DNA of 38,129 nucleotides from Planctomycetota bacterium (GTDB taxonomy: Bacteria; Planctomycetota; Phycisphaerae; WQYP01): the NCBI GenBank assembly GCA_021808105.1, contig JAKBCC010000026.1:1-38129 (forward strand). Reading direction: 5' to 3'. Each line of letters starts with the position of its first letter. The first letter of the stretch is position 1. Below are positions 6,996-15,274 of this stretch, one piece after another. Below the pieces are notes generated by a model. It saw only the letters and a list, made by a program, of their open reading frames with translations. It did no database searches and was not told the DNA's origin. The translations under genes and the position numbers were made by a program.

Positions 6996-9224
6996 CTATT
7001 TGTGATGGTTTAATTTTTCAGATCTTTGTTGGGCCTCCCTCTCCAAGTACAAAAGATGGCGAAAAAACAACTGCATACTCGGGAAGTCATGCAACTGGGC
7101 ATACCAGAACAACACATGAGCCATTCGGTCCGCTTTTGTGAATTCATTTTTTTGGACGAACTGATGCACCGCCGCCATTTGGTTAAATATCGAAATGTTC
7201 GGTAGCTGCAGGTTAAATACCGCCATATTAAAGGCACCATTCCCACTTTCTCGATGCTGATAGGGCTTTAGCACGGCAAATTTAGACAGCACAAAATCAG
7301 GGTTCATCGGTCGGGCCGGATGGGCTTTGGTTCGGGCAACATATTGCCGCACGGCTAGTTTGGCCCAAGGGTCATGGGGGAATATCCAGGGCAGCACGTT
7401 GTAACAGTCCGGATCATCTGGTGACGGGTGAGGCTCCTGTCTGGTGTACACATCTGCATAGAACCAATTAATTCGATCCAATGGATTTTGGACAAAGAGC
7501 CTGTTGAAAGTGTTCACGTAAACTTCCTGGCGGCGGCTAAAGTCACGTTCGGCTTGTAAATATATGTATATGTATTGCCCGGGCCACACCCTTTTTGACT
7601 GATTTAATAATATTTGCGATGTGCTTTTTCCCGCCAGACGTCTGGAGCAATACTCCATTGCGCGCAGCAGACCTTCTTCTTGGAGTTCCTGGGGATAGGT
7701 TCGGATGATGCTATCAAGCACCGGGCGATCCGCCTGCGTGGCCGCAGCGAAGGCGTACATTGAAACGATTTCATCGGAGATCACCGGCTTGCCGTGCAGA
7801 AAGTGCCGGGCCAATCGAACGATGAGATTAAATTGACCGAGCTGCGCCAGCGCCCAAAGGCCGGCCGCCCGATTGTGTGCCGATTGAGACTGTAAAAGCA
7901 TCACGGCCGCCACGCCGGGATGTCCTGTGGACGATGCGGCGTTTGCCAAGCCAAACCGCGCGGTGGTTTTCAGACCATCTCCAGGAAGCCAGCGGTCGGC
8001 CAGGGCCACAGCGTCAATGGCTCCCGCCATGTCGGGGTTATTCTCGGGTATGAACTTGCGATGTTCATACAAATTCGCAACATCGCTTAGCAGGTTGTAG
8101 TCGTTGGGATATAAACCTGCAACCTGCGTAGCGCGGTGCAGCAGGGATGGAACGTCCCATGCTTTGTATATTTTCCAGTTGAATTTCTCCGTGAGCACCA
8201 GCGGCGAATCCGCTCCGGTGAGCTTTTTTGACTCCGCGAGAATTGCCGGTTCTAAGGTCGATAATATTTTGGCCAATTGCTGATTATGGCAGCGACTGGG
8301 GTCGAATATGGCTGCCGCATAAGGGATCAACCGGTCTTTCAGGATTAGTGCAAGTTCAGACTCGAACCTATCGCCGCCGACTGTGCCGCGCCAATTTCGT
8401 TGATTTTCAAACCAATAGCGTACTTCCGCAAAACGCGGATCTAAGTTGAGAACCTTGCGAAACAGCGCAAAGGCCCGCGTGGATTGAATTGGCAGAAACG
8501 CCGCCTTTCCCAACTCGGTCAGGCACTTCATGTTCCGGCACCGGGGCTTGCAGAGGTAATTTTTCAGAGCCGGTGACGGCGGCTCGCCGACGTAGGTCAT
8601 AAACCCGGCGTCCACCGCGCCCAGCAATTTCCAGAAGGTCATGGGCGTATTGTAACGCAGGGTATGAATCAGGCGACCGTGGCGATTGAATAGCACGATT
8701 TTGGCGGTGTATCCATTGGCGCCATGTTTTAATGTGCCCCCCACCGCGACGCTGGCATTCCAGCCCGGGCAATAGCGCGCAATGGCCCCCTGGGAATAAT
8801 GCCGCAGCAGGCGGACCATATTGGCTCCGCTGCGGTTATAAAGAAAATAGGCATGGCGGTTACAGTAATTGCCGGGTGCCCAATCCAGGTCGAGGGAAAA
8901 TAAAAACGCGAATGCCTGCGCCTGGTTAAAGCCGTGCGAGGCTTTTGCAAAGGCATGGTGGAAAGGGAGAAATAAGGCGTTAAAACCGGCGTCGGCGATG
9001 GGGCGATGTGGAAAAAAGGGGAAATCCTTTTCCGCCCGGGCAATAGGGTGCTTCGGGATGGGCAACGGTGTCATGCGAGCGAGCCGAAATGGCCGCGGGG
9101 GCTGCGCCATCAAACCGGGCGTCCGGGTTAATGTGAGCAGCACGATCACTGCGGCAATCCAGCCCATAATCCGCTGCGGCGCGATAGTGGATTGTTGGAT
9201 GTTTCGGCGCTGAAAAGTTCCCAT
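6996..9224 (-). CDS. Large secreted or membrane-anchored protein of unknown function
   Basis: The product has 742 residues. A basic N-terminus is followed by a hydrophobic segment (about residues 19-40, GWIAAVIVLLTLT) and then a proline-rich region, consistent with export or an N-terminal anchor. A cysteine cluster LCKPRCRNMKCL occurs near residue 230. The middle and C-terminal parts are helical and alanine-rich, with segments such as RAFALFRKVLNLDPRFAEVRYW that look like tetratricopeptide-type repeats. I do not recognise the family. It follows ftsY by 13 nt on the same strand and has its own AAGGGA site, so the two are probably co-transcribed. A role in the envelope is possible but not shown. 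Confidence 0.8.
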   Translation of the reverse strand: MGTFQRRNIQQSTIAPQRIMGWIAAVIVLLTLTRTPGLMAQPPRPFRLARMTPLPIPKHPIARAEKDFPFFPHRPIADAGFNALFLPFHHAFAKASHGFNQAQAFAFLFSLDLDWAPGNYCNRHAYFLYNRSGANMVRLLRHYSQGAIARYCPGWNASVAVGGTLKHGANGYTAKIVLFNRHGRLIHTLRYNTPMTFWKLLGAVDAGFMTYVGEPPSPALKNYLCKPRCRNMKCLTELGKAAFLPIQSTRAFALFRKVLNLDPRFAEVRYWFENQRNWRGTVGGDRFESELALILKDRLIPYAAAIFDPSRCHNQQLAKILSTLEPAILAESKKLTGADSPLVLTEKFNWKIYKAWDVPSLLHRATQVAGLYPNDYNLLSDVANLYEHRKFIPENNPDMAGAIDAVALADRWLPGDGLKTTARFGLANAASSTGHPGVAAVMLLQSQSAHNRAAGLWALAQLGQFNLIVRLARHFLHGKPVISDEIVSMYAFAAATQADRPVLDSIIRTYPQELQEEGLLRAMEYCSRRLAGKSTSQILLNQSKRVWPGQYIYIYLQAERDFSRRQEVYVNTFNRLFVQNPLDRINWFYADVYTRQEPHPSPDDPDCYNVLPWIFPHDPWAKLAVRQYVARTKAHPARPMNPDFVLSKFAVLKPYQHRESGNGAFNMAVFNLQLPNISIFNQMAAVHQFVQKNEFTKADRMAHVLFWYAQLHDFPSMQLFFRHLLYLEREAQQRSEKLNHHK

Positions 9225-9237
9225 TATTTTTCCCTTT

Positions 9238-10179
9238 TTACGTGGCGAAGAGGGCTTCGACGAATTCGTCGGGGTTGAAGGGGGCGATGTCTTCGGGGGT
9301 TTCGCCGATGCCGACGAATTTTACCGGCAGATTTAATTGCCGGCGGATGGCTACGACAATGCCGCCTTTGGCGGTGCCGTCGAGTTTGGCTAAAAATATG
9401 CCGGTGAGTTCGACAGATTTGGTGAATTCTTCAGCTTGCCGGATTGCGTTCTGCCCGATGGTGGCATCGAGCACCAGCAGCGATTCATGGGGAGCGGCGG
9501 GAATAATTTTCTGGATCACGCGGCGAATTTTTTGCAGTTCCCGCATTAAATGATCCTGGGTGTGCAGGCGACCGGCGGTGTCAATAATCAGCACGTCGAT
9601 GTTCCGGGCCACGGCTGCCTTGCAGGCGTCAAACGCGACAGCGGCCGGATCGCTGCCCATCTGATGTTTGACAATCTCCACGCCGATACGCTCGGACCAG
9701 ATGGTCAACTGATCCACGGCGGCAGCGCGGAAGGTATCACAGGCGGCGACCATGACGGTCTTGTTCTGATTTTTCAAATATTGCCCCAGCTTGGCAATGC
9801 TGGTGGTTTTTCCGGCGCCATTGATACCGGTTACCAGAATGACCGTGGGGCCTGAGAGCGCGAATTTCAACGCACGTGATTCCACCGGCCAGTACGCCCG
9901 CATGTCTTCCTGCAGAAAAGTCAGAACCTGATCCCCGGATTGTACGCGCCCCTGTTTCCAGGCCGCGTTAAGGTCGTTAATAATGTGATCCGTCGCCACG
10001 ACACCCAGATCGGCCGTGATCAAGCGTTGCCGCAGTTCGTCCAGTAGTTGCTGATCAAGCTTACGACCCGTTAAAAGCGTGCGTAATGATCCCACCAGAG
10101 CTTCTCGCGTGCGGGTCAGGCCGGTGCGTAATTTTTCTACGCTTTGCCCCAGTGCTTTCTTAATAAATCCAAATGCCAT
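9238..10179 (-). CDS. ftsY: Signal recognition particle receptor FtsY
   Basis: The 313-residue protein is the SRP receptor GTPase that brings ribosome-nascent chain complexes to the membrane translocon. Residues 1-95 are the helical N domain (TREALVGSLRTLLTG, ITADLGV). The G domain has Walker A GINGAGKTT (about 118-126), DTFRAAAVDQL, DTAGRLHTQ, the AKLDGTAKGG guanine-binding motif and the closing GIGETPEDIAPFNPDEFV. The acidic A domain of the E. coli protein is missing, as in many bacteria. The ATG at 10179 starts the family-typical sequence. A large gene of unknown function follows after 13 nt. Confidence 0.97.
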   Translation of the reverse strand: MAFGFIKKALGQSVEKLRTGLTRTREALVGSLRTLLTGRKLDQQLLDELRQRLITADLGVVATDHIINDLNAAWKQGRVQSGDQVLTFLQEDMRAYWPVESRALKFALSGPTVILVTGINGAGKTTSIAKLGQYLKNQNKTVMVAACDTFRAAAVDQLTIWSERIGVEIVKHQMGSDPAAVAFDACKAAVARNIDVLIIDTAGRLHTQDHLMRELQKIRRVIQKIIPAAPHESLLVLDATIGQNAIRQAEEFTKSVELTGIFLAKLDGTAKGGIVVAIRRQLNLPVKFVGIGETPEDIAPFNPDEFVEALFAT

Positions 10180-10333
10180 GATTTTTTACCAGTACCCATC
10201 AAATTCAGCTCATCTTTTGTACCGGTTATGGCCGTAAACCGCCAGTGCCGGAGAAATGTTTACCGCGTTTTTCGCAACAGACTGGGGACAGTGAACCGAT
10301 GCGTTACTGCGGTAGATTGTCACTTGCTTCCCC

Positions 10334-11338
10334 ATGTGTGATACACTCACTGGGGTGATGGATGCCCATGTAGCTGAATCTAACCAATCAACCGTTCGAG
10401 CGAAACATCGCTTCGGATACCGTGGCAACATGTTTATGTTGTTTCTTGGTCGACGCCTGCCGGCCCTGGGATATTTCGTCACCGGCGTTGTGTCGCTGGG
10501 CTTTTGGATAGTTAACCGCCCCGCACGGCGTGCGGCCATGGAATTTCAAGGGCGTGTTAAAGCGATCCCTGGCCGCTGGCGACTTTATTGGCACAGCTAT
10601 CAGCAGGTGCGGATGTTCGGGGTACTGATCATGGATCGGAGCGTCGCCCTGGCCGGTGCGAATGCCGGAATCACCGTGGCATCCGATCATCGTGATCGGC
10701 TGAAGCGGGCCTTGGATATGCAACGCGGCCTGCTGATTCTGACAGCGCACTTCGGTGCTCTGGAAATAGCCGCGACATGGTTAAGGACCTACATTGAACC
10801 CCCAAAAATGCACTTCGTAATGTATCGCGACTTCAGCGACAGCACAGAACAGTTTCACCAGGACCAGTGGAAAATGCTTCAGGGCATGAAGTTTATCAAT
10901 TCAACCGACGCGCTTACGGCCGGACTTCAGATTATGGGAGCGTTGCGCCAGAAACAGTACGTTGGTATTCGGGCCGACCGGGCCATGGGCGGACGGAAGG
11001 TTCAGGTGTCGCTGATGGGTGAGAACGTCTACCTGCCCGCCGGGCCGTTTACTGCGGCGGTGGTGGGCAGGGCGGCGGTAATAACCGCTTTTACGCTGCG
11101 GGAAAGTCCGCGGCGCTATCGCATGTTTGTTTCTGAACCCCGATTCTATGATTTGGATAGCGGACGGTCGCGCGAGGAATTGATCCAGAAAGCAGCTCAA
11201 GACTATGCCGCCGATCTGGAACCCCTGTTGCGAAAATATCCGGATCAATGGGGAAATTTTTACAATTTCTGGGCAGGACCCGATGCCGCAGTCGAGATTT
11301 CCAAGACCAGTTCGGAAACGGCTGTTCCGGAGACGTGA
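10334..11338 (+). CDS. LpxL/HtrB-like lysophospholipid or lipid A acyltransferase
   Basis: This protein of up to 334 residues belongs to the LpxL/LpxM/HtrB group, which transfers acyl chains from acyl carrier protein to lipid A-type acceptors at the inner membrane. The catalytic HX4E motif is visible as LTAHFGALEIAA (H139, E144), followed by the RADRAMGG and YLPAGPFTAAVV segments and a terminal DQWGNFYNFW. An N-terminal hydrophobic segment is near residues 33-62. The start is uncertain: 10334 and 10358 are both ATG without a strong ribosome binding site. The 3' end overlaps the convergent dehydratase gene by 79 nt. Its neighbours suggest it may load an unusual acyl chain made by the adjacent cluster. 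Confidence 0.88.
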   Translation: MCDTLTGVMDAHVAESNQSTVRAKHRFGYRGNMFMLFLGRRLPALGYFVTGVVSLGFWIVNRPARRAAMEFQGRVKAIPGRWRLYWHSYQQVRMFGVLIMDRSVALAGANAGITVASDHRDRLKRALDMQRGLLILTAHFGALEIAATWLRTYIEPPKMHFVMYRDFSDSTEQFHQDQWKMLQGMKFINSTDALTAGLQIMGALRQKQYVGIRADRAMGGRKVQVSLMGENVYLPAGPFTAAVVGRAAVITAFTLRESPRRYRMFVSEPRFYDLDSGRSREELIQKAAQDYAADLEPLLRKYPDQWGNFYNFWAGPDAAVEISKTSSETAVPET

Positions 11339-11679
11339 AGTTCGACTGCAACGCTTCCATCGGCTTCAAAGCTCAGATTCACATCAATGATTTCATCCGG
11401 AAGAATCGGTCGCAAAAATTTAGCGCTACGCACGGCCAGCAGTTCAAGGTGCGGGAAATGACTGTGCAAAATATCCAATACTAATTCAATATGTAAAAAT
11501 CCGGGCAGCAGCGGGTTACCAGGGAAATGGCCCTTAAAGCCGACATGGTGAGCAGGAAATAAGGCGCGGGCGGAAACACGCGGTGATGCGGGCGTTACCG
11601 GAGTAATTCCGTGCGGCATAATATGCGCACCGGAACAGGTTCCCAAAATGTACGTTGCAGCATCCAAGGGAATACTCAT
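11260..11679 (-). CDS. FabZ/ApeI-like hotdog 3-hydroxyacyl-ACP dehydratase
   Basis: The 139-residue hotdog protein carries the dehydratase motif GFKGHFPGNPLLPGFLHIEL, with H51 and E65 in the places of the FabZ catalytic pair. It differs from the housekeeping FabZ encoded at 23335-23808 and is probably specialised. The ATG at 11679 directly abuts the stop codon of the acyl carrier protein gene (TGAATG), so the two are coupled. It is the last gene of the minus-strand arm of the acyl cluster. ApeI-type dehydratases of aryl polyene clusters have similar size and context; assignment to that branch is inference. Confidence 0.85.
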   Translation of the reverse strand: MSIPLDAATYILGTCSGAHIMPHGITPVTPASPRVSARALFPAHHVGFKGHFPGNPLLPGFLHIELVLDILHSHFPHLELLAVRSAKFLRPILPDEIIDVNLSFEADGSVAVELHVSGTAVSELVLEISTAASGPAQKL

Positions 11680-11952
11680 TCAAGCTGTTGGGGCAGGCGG
11701 ACTGTGACTGTCAATGTAAGCTGCCAGAGAGCCGATGGTAGCCAGCGCCGCGCGAACCTCATCATTGTTATCCTGCAAGGGCACACCGAAATGTTTATCG
11801 ATAAGGACAGCGATTTCCAGCACATCAACAGAATCCAGGCCCAAACCGCTTTTTCCAAAAATTATGGTTTCGGGTTTAATCAGGGCGGCGTCCATACGCA
11901 ATTTCAGGCCCTCTTTCAGGATCTCAATTAATTTCCGCTCGGTGGGCGTCAT
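11680..11952 (-). CDS. Acyl carrier protein
   Basis: The 90-residue acidic protein has the phosphopantetheine attachment motif LGLDSVDVLEI with Ser41, preceded by the helix FGKSGLG and followed by LIDKHFGVPL. It is a stand-alone carrier that holds growing acyl chains. GGAG stands 5 nt before the ATG. It lies between two dehydratase genes and so is likely dedicated to this cluster, not the main fatty acid carrier, which usually sits next to fabF or fabG. Confidence 0.95.
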   Translation of the reverse strand: MTPTERKLIEILKEGLKLRMDAALIKPETIIFGKSGLGLDSVDVLEIAVLIDKHFGVPLQDNNDEVRAALATIGSLAAYIDSHSPPAPTA

Positions 11953-11970
11953 GAATACTCCATATACTTA

Positions 11971-12387
11971 TTAACGGCTCAGTATGCTGAAGGAAAACCA
12001 GCCTTCACACATTAACGTTTTACCACAGTGCGCCTGACCGCGGCAACGGAACATATTGCCGATGCGATGTGTCACGGCAACCCGCAGGGTTAACGAATCT
12101 CCGGCCCCGACGACACCATAGAACCTCACATCGCGCAAGGCTACCAACATACCCGAAATCTGGTGCGGCATGGGATTTTGGGCGATGGGACCCAGGCCCC
12201 CCGCGGCGGCGGTCTGGGCTATGTATTCTATGAGGGCTGAGCGCGGAAGCCGGCCTTGAATTAGAAACGGGTGGTCAGCGGGGATTTCGTGTTGTGCGGT
12301 AATCGAAGCATCATGCTCTGCGCCCGCAGAATCAAGCCAACGCATGGGACCTTCATGCGGAATATTTCCGGCAAGGTTTTCAGGCAT
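11971..12387 (-). CDS. ApeP/FabA-like hotdog dehydratase
   Basis: The 138-residue protein opens with NIPHEGPMRWLDS, which matches the (L/I)PHxxPM start of ApeP-like 3-hydroxyacyl-ACP dehydratases. It then shows DHPFLIQGRLPRSALIEYIAQ, with H39 and E54 at hotdog active-site positions. The ATG has AGGAG 8 nt upstream and overlaps the end of the PlsC-like gene by 8 nt. Together with the second dehydratase and the acyl carrier protein this gives the two-dehydratase set known from aryl polyene and related clusters. The exact substrate is unknown. Confidence 0.8.
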   Translation of the reverse strand: MPENLAGNIPHEGPMRWLDSAGAEHDASITAQHEIPADHPFLIQGRLPRSALIEYIAQTAAAGGLGPIAQNPMPHQISGMLVALRDVRFYGVVGAGDSLTLRVAVTHRIGNMFRCRGQAHCGKTLMCEGWFSFSILSR

Positions 12388-13273
12388 GGGGCTTTTCTCC
12401 TGCCGTATTCAATTCCGGATTTTCCGGTTGCGACGTGTCAGGCGTCGCAGCGTCCGGCATATTTGATTTATTTTCACTTCCGTGATCAGGCCCGCGGGCC
12501 AGCGCCGCGATAATCATTTCGCGCACGAGCTTTTTGAGTTCCCGTTGCGGATGCGGCAGGCTGTGATCCGCATACAATATTCCAAGCGGTTCCACGACCA
12601 GCGGGACGTCAAAAACAGCAATCTGGCCCGGCGGCATGCAGGTTCCGCTGCCGTGAATCGCCACGGGTATAACCGGCACATTGGTTTTACATGCCAGTTG
12701 GAATGCCCCTTCGTGAAAACGTCCGAGTTTCAAAGACCGTGACCGCGTGCCTTCTGGAAATATGTACATACTTTGTCCCAACTTCAACCCCGCCATGGCT
12801 CGATTGACAATATCCGGTTGCTCGACGTGCAGGTGGCCGCTTAGTGCCATCAGCCATCCCAGAATGGGTTGCTGGAACGGCCATTCTTTGGACCAGCAGC
12901 GCCCGTCGGGTGGAAGTTGAAACATCAGCAGAATGTCGATCGCCGATTGGTGGTTGGCGATCAAAATACAGGGGCCGGAAATAGCGGCCCAGTTAAAATC
13001 TTTTATGCGCAAATTTTTGCCGCAGTACCCGCGCATGCCCTGACGGTAAAACAGCCGAACCAGTTTGCGCACGCTACGCCGCTGCCGATCAAAAAACCAG
13101 CACCATACCCATAAAAATGGGCCTAAAATCAACGTTAAAATGGTCAGATAAATGGCAAACCATGTCAGAACCAGCGTGGTACGCAATACCACGCGCAGCG
13201 TGATTTTACGGCGTGCAGTCGATTCAGTTCCTTGAGTTTCCACATGCTCGGCCATTCTGCCGCACCCTACCAT
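12380..13273 (-). CDS. PlsC-like 1-acyl-glycerol-3-phosphate acyltransferase
   Basis: The protein has 297 residues. A hydrophobic N-terminal anchor (about residues 25-60) is followed by the HX4D motif ANHQSAIDIL (H108, D113) and the acceptor motif FPEGTRSRS (near 174). These are hallmarks of the PlsC family, which acylates lysophosphatidic acid or related lipids. Start 13273 has GGAAGA 7 nt upstream; a longer frame to 13348 is open but unsupported. The C-terminal 40 residues are polar and look dispensable. It heads the minus-strand arm and is divergent from the ketosynthase gene, with 90 nt between them. Its job may be to attach the cluster's product to a membrane lipid. Confidence 0.9.
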   Translation of the reverse strand: MVGCGRMAEHVETQGTESTARRKITLRVVLRTTLVLTWFAIYLTILTLILGPFLWVWCWFFDRQRRSVRKLVRLFYRQGMRGYCGKNLRIKDFNWAAISGPCILIANHQSAIDILLMFQLPPDGRCWSKEWPFQQPILGWLMALSGHLHVEQPDIVNRAMAGLKLGQSMYIFPEGTRSRSLKLGRFHEGAFQLACKTNVPVIPVAIHGSGTCMPPGQIAVFDVPLVVEPLGILYADHSLPHPQRELKKLVREMIIAALARGPDHGSENKSNMPDAATPDTSQPENPELNTAGEKPHA

Positions 13274-13363
13274 CACCGATTCTTCCGCAAACCGCCCCGG
13301 ACGATTGCCTGCCGATTCTACGTTCAGCGACGATTTCAAACAAATCAATTACACTGATGCCTG

Positions 13364-14452
13364 ATGACCGGCAGGCGATATCCGACAATACGGCTTTCTT
13401 GTTTTGGCGCAGCGACACCGAAACATTCCTCGGTGGAAAGCATCTTTTCCGCATGGCTTTCCGGTGAGGCGGCGCTGCCTTTTCCCATCCAACAGCCCCG
13501 GGAGAATCTCTGGGGCAGGTTAACCACGCAGGCTATCACCGCCGCACTTCCGGCACTGGAAGACCGTAAGGGCTGCGGCTTAATTCTGGCTACGACCAAA
13601 GGTGACATGCACCTTGTGGAAGCATGGATGAATTCCGACAGCCAACCGCATGGGTCATCGGCCCCGCCGCTGCTTTCGGACAATGTGAATGTGCTGGCCC
13701 GGCAATTTGGTCTTGGCGGTCCGACCATGGTTGTTTCCACCGCGTGCAGTTCGGGCTTAACTGCGATTATTGAAGCGGCCATGCTGGTGGAATCACAGCT
13801 AGTAAAACAGATGGTCGTGTGTGCGGCAGATGTTGCCGGGGGATTTATTCAGGATGGTTTTTACGCCCTTAAAGCCATTACCAGAACGCAGTGCCGCCCG
13901 TTTGACCGGCAACGTGATGGCCTGGCCCTGGGATCTGCCGCAGCAGCATGTCTGGTAACTTCCGCGGATCATCCGCAAGAAGGCATGCGCGGACCGAGTG
14001 TCTTATTGGAAGGCTGGGGAATCTCATGCGATGCGGCGCATCTGACTGCGCCGGATCGGGGAGCCGCGGGGCTTATCCGGGCCATAAATCAGGCCCTTGC
14101 GGGCATGGATGCCGACGATATCGACGCTGTAATTCTTCATGGCACGGGCACAGCCTACAACGACGCCATGGAGGCGTTAGCCATACAGCACGTATTTAAT
14201 CATCGGCCTCACCTTACAGCGGCCAAAGGGTTTCTCGGCCATACGCTCGGGGCCAGCGGGCTTATTGAGACAGCCTTGGCGGCATGGATGCTGGATCGGC
14301 AGGTGGTACCGGCGATTACCGGCCTTGAGGATCCGCAGTGGCCGGAATTAAATTTTGTCCGCACTTCGGAGACAGGGGTGTCGTTGAAATGCATCTTAAA
14401 AACAGCCAGTGGTTTTGGTGGTTTGAATGCTGCGGTTGTACTGGGAAATTGA
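13364..14452 (+). CDS. Beta-ketoacyl-ACP synthase (KS), active-site complete
   Basis: The 362-residue protein is a condensing enzyme of the FabF/KAS II group. The nucleophile is C128 in VVSTACSSGL. H259 in LHGTGTAYND and H293 in AAKGFLGHTLGASG, with K288, complete the catalytic set. It is about 50 residues shorter than FabF because the N-terminal part is reduced. It is not next to fabD, fabG or acpP, so it is probably a pathway-specific synthase. The following gene encodes a cysteine-less ketosynthase-like partner, as in aryl polyene and type II polyketide systems. Confidence 0.92.
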   Translation: MTGRRYPTIRLSCFGAATPKHSSVESIFSAWLSGEAALPFPIQQPRENLWGRLTTQAITAALPALEDRKGCGLILATTKGDMHLVEAWMNSDSQPHGSSAPPLLSDNVNVLARQFGLGGPTMVVSTACSSGLTAIIEAAMLVESQLVKQMVVCAADVAGGFIQDGFYALKAITRTQCRPFDRQRDGLALGSAAAACLVTSADHPQEGMRGPSVLLEGWGISCDAAHLTAPDRGAAGLIRAINQALAGMDADDIDAVILHGTGTAYNDAMEALAIQHVFNHRPHLTAAKGFLGHTLGASGLIETALAAWMLDRQVVPAITGLEDPQWPELNFVRTSETGVSLKCILKTASGFGGLNAAVVLGN

Positions 14453-14474
14453 AAATGCGGGGAAAGCACAAGCC

Positions 14475-15251
14475 ATGAGTGACCCTATATATATGTATGC
14501 CTTGGCGGTGCAAGAGGGAGCCAATCCGGCGTGCGGCGCGGGGAACATTATCGGTGATTTTACACCTCCCCTTGGCTTGGAAAACTGCCAATTGTCCGAC
14601 CGTGAAATAAATCCCGGTGTGACACAAGCCCATAGGTTGACCGCGTGGCTGTTACAGCAGATTGCTCCGACCCAGCGAGAATTGATGGGATTGTTTATCG
14701 GCACACGCTATGGCTCGCTGGAAGATGATCGGTTATTTCAGGCGTCCCGCGTTGCTGATGCCGGTAAATTTGCCAGTCCCGCCGCATTTCGCCGGACGCT
14801 TCCCAGCACGGTGTCGGCAGAATTAACTATAGCATTTGGTCTACGGGGGCCGCTGATTACATTTGCCGATCATCGCACGCCCAGTCTGTTGGCGATTATT
14901 CGAGCTGCTAACTGGATCGCCCGGGGCAGGTTGAACGCTGCCGTAGCCGGATCGCTGGATTTTTTATCGCCACATCAACTGGGTTCACCGGATTCACAGT
15001 CCGTGTGCCGCACGGTTTTATGCCTGCTGGCAACGCGTGAGGCATTTTTAGAATTATCACCCTGGGCTGCGATGACGCTGGCGGAAGTTTCCCCGACCCG
15101 CGCCTCCAGGCTCCAAGCTGTTACCCAATCGGAAGAAACTGACTTTCCGGCGATGGCCGAGCTTACCGCAGCAGGCAAGCGCTCACTGCGACGTATTGAA
15201 AGAGACGGCGGCAATGGCAATACCTGCCGGCTGGAGATTCAAGTGTTGTAG
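14475..15251 (+). CDS. Ketosynthase-like chain-length-factor-type protein lacking the active-site cysteine
   Basis: The 258-residue protein aligns with the N-terminal half of ketosynthases: LFIGTRYGSLEDD, then FRRTLPSTVSAELTIAFGLRGP, then TFADHRTPSLLAI. In the last segment the nucleophilic cysteine of the STACSSG motif is replaced, apparently by aspartate, and the C-terminal histidines are absent. This fits the short 'beta-ketoacyl synthase-like, N-terminal' family found beside active synthases in aryl polyene clusters, where it is thought to act as a chain-length or dimer partner. GGGGAAAG precedes ATG 14475; the gene begins 22 nt after the ketosynthase stop, so the two form an operon. Confidence 0.8.
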   Translation: MSDPIYMYALAVQEGANPACGAGNIIGDFTPPLGLENCQLSDREINPGVTQAHRLTAWLLQQIAPTQRELMGLFIGTRYGSLEDDRLFQASRVADAGKFASPAAFRRTLPSTVSAELTIAFGLRGPLITFADHRTPSLLAIIRAANWIARGRLNAAVAGSLDFLSPHQLGSPDSQSVCRTVLCLLATREAFLELSPWAAMTLAEVSPTRASRLQAVTQSEETDFPAMAELTAAGKRSLRRIERDGGNGNTCRLEIQVL

Positions 15252-15274
15252 CGCCATGGCCGAAATAACCTTTC

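Noticed and set aside
6448..7141. Plus-strand open frames opposite ilvB
   Set aside because: They are antisense to a clear ilvB coding sequence and have no homology pattern.
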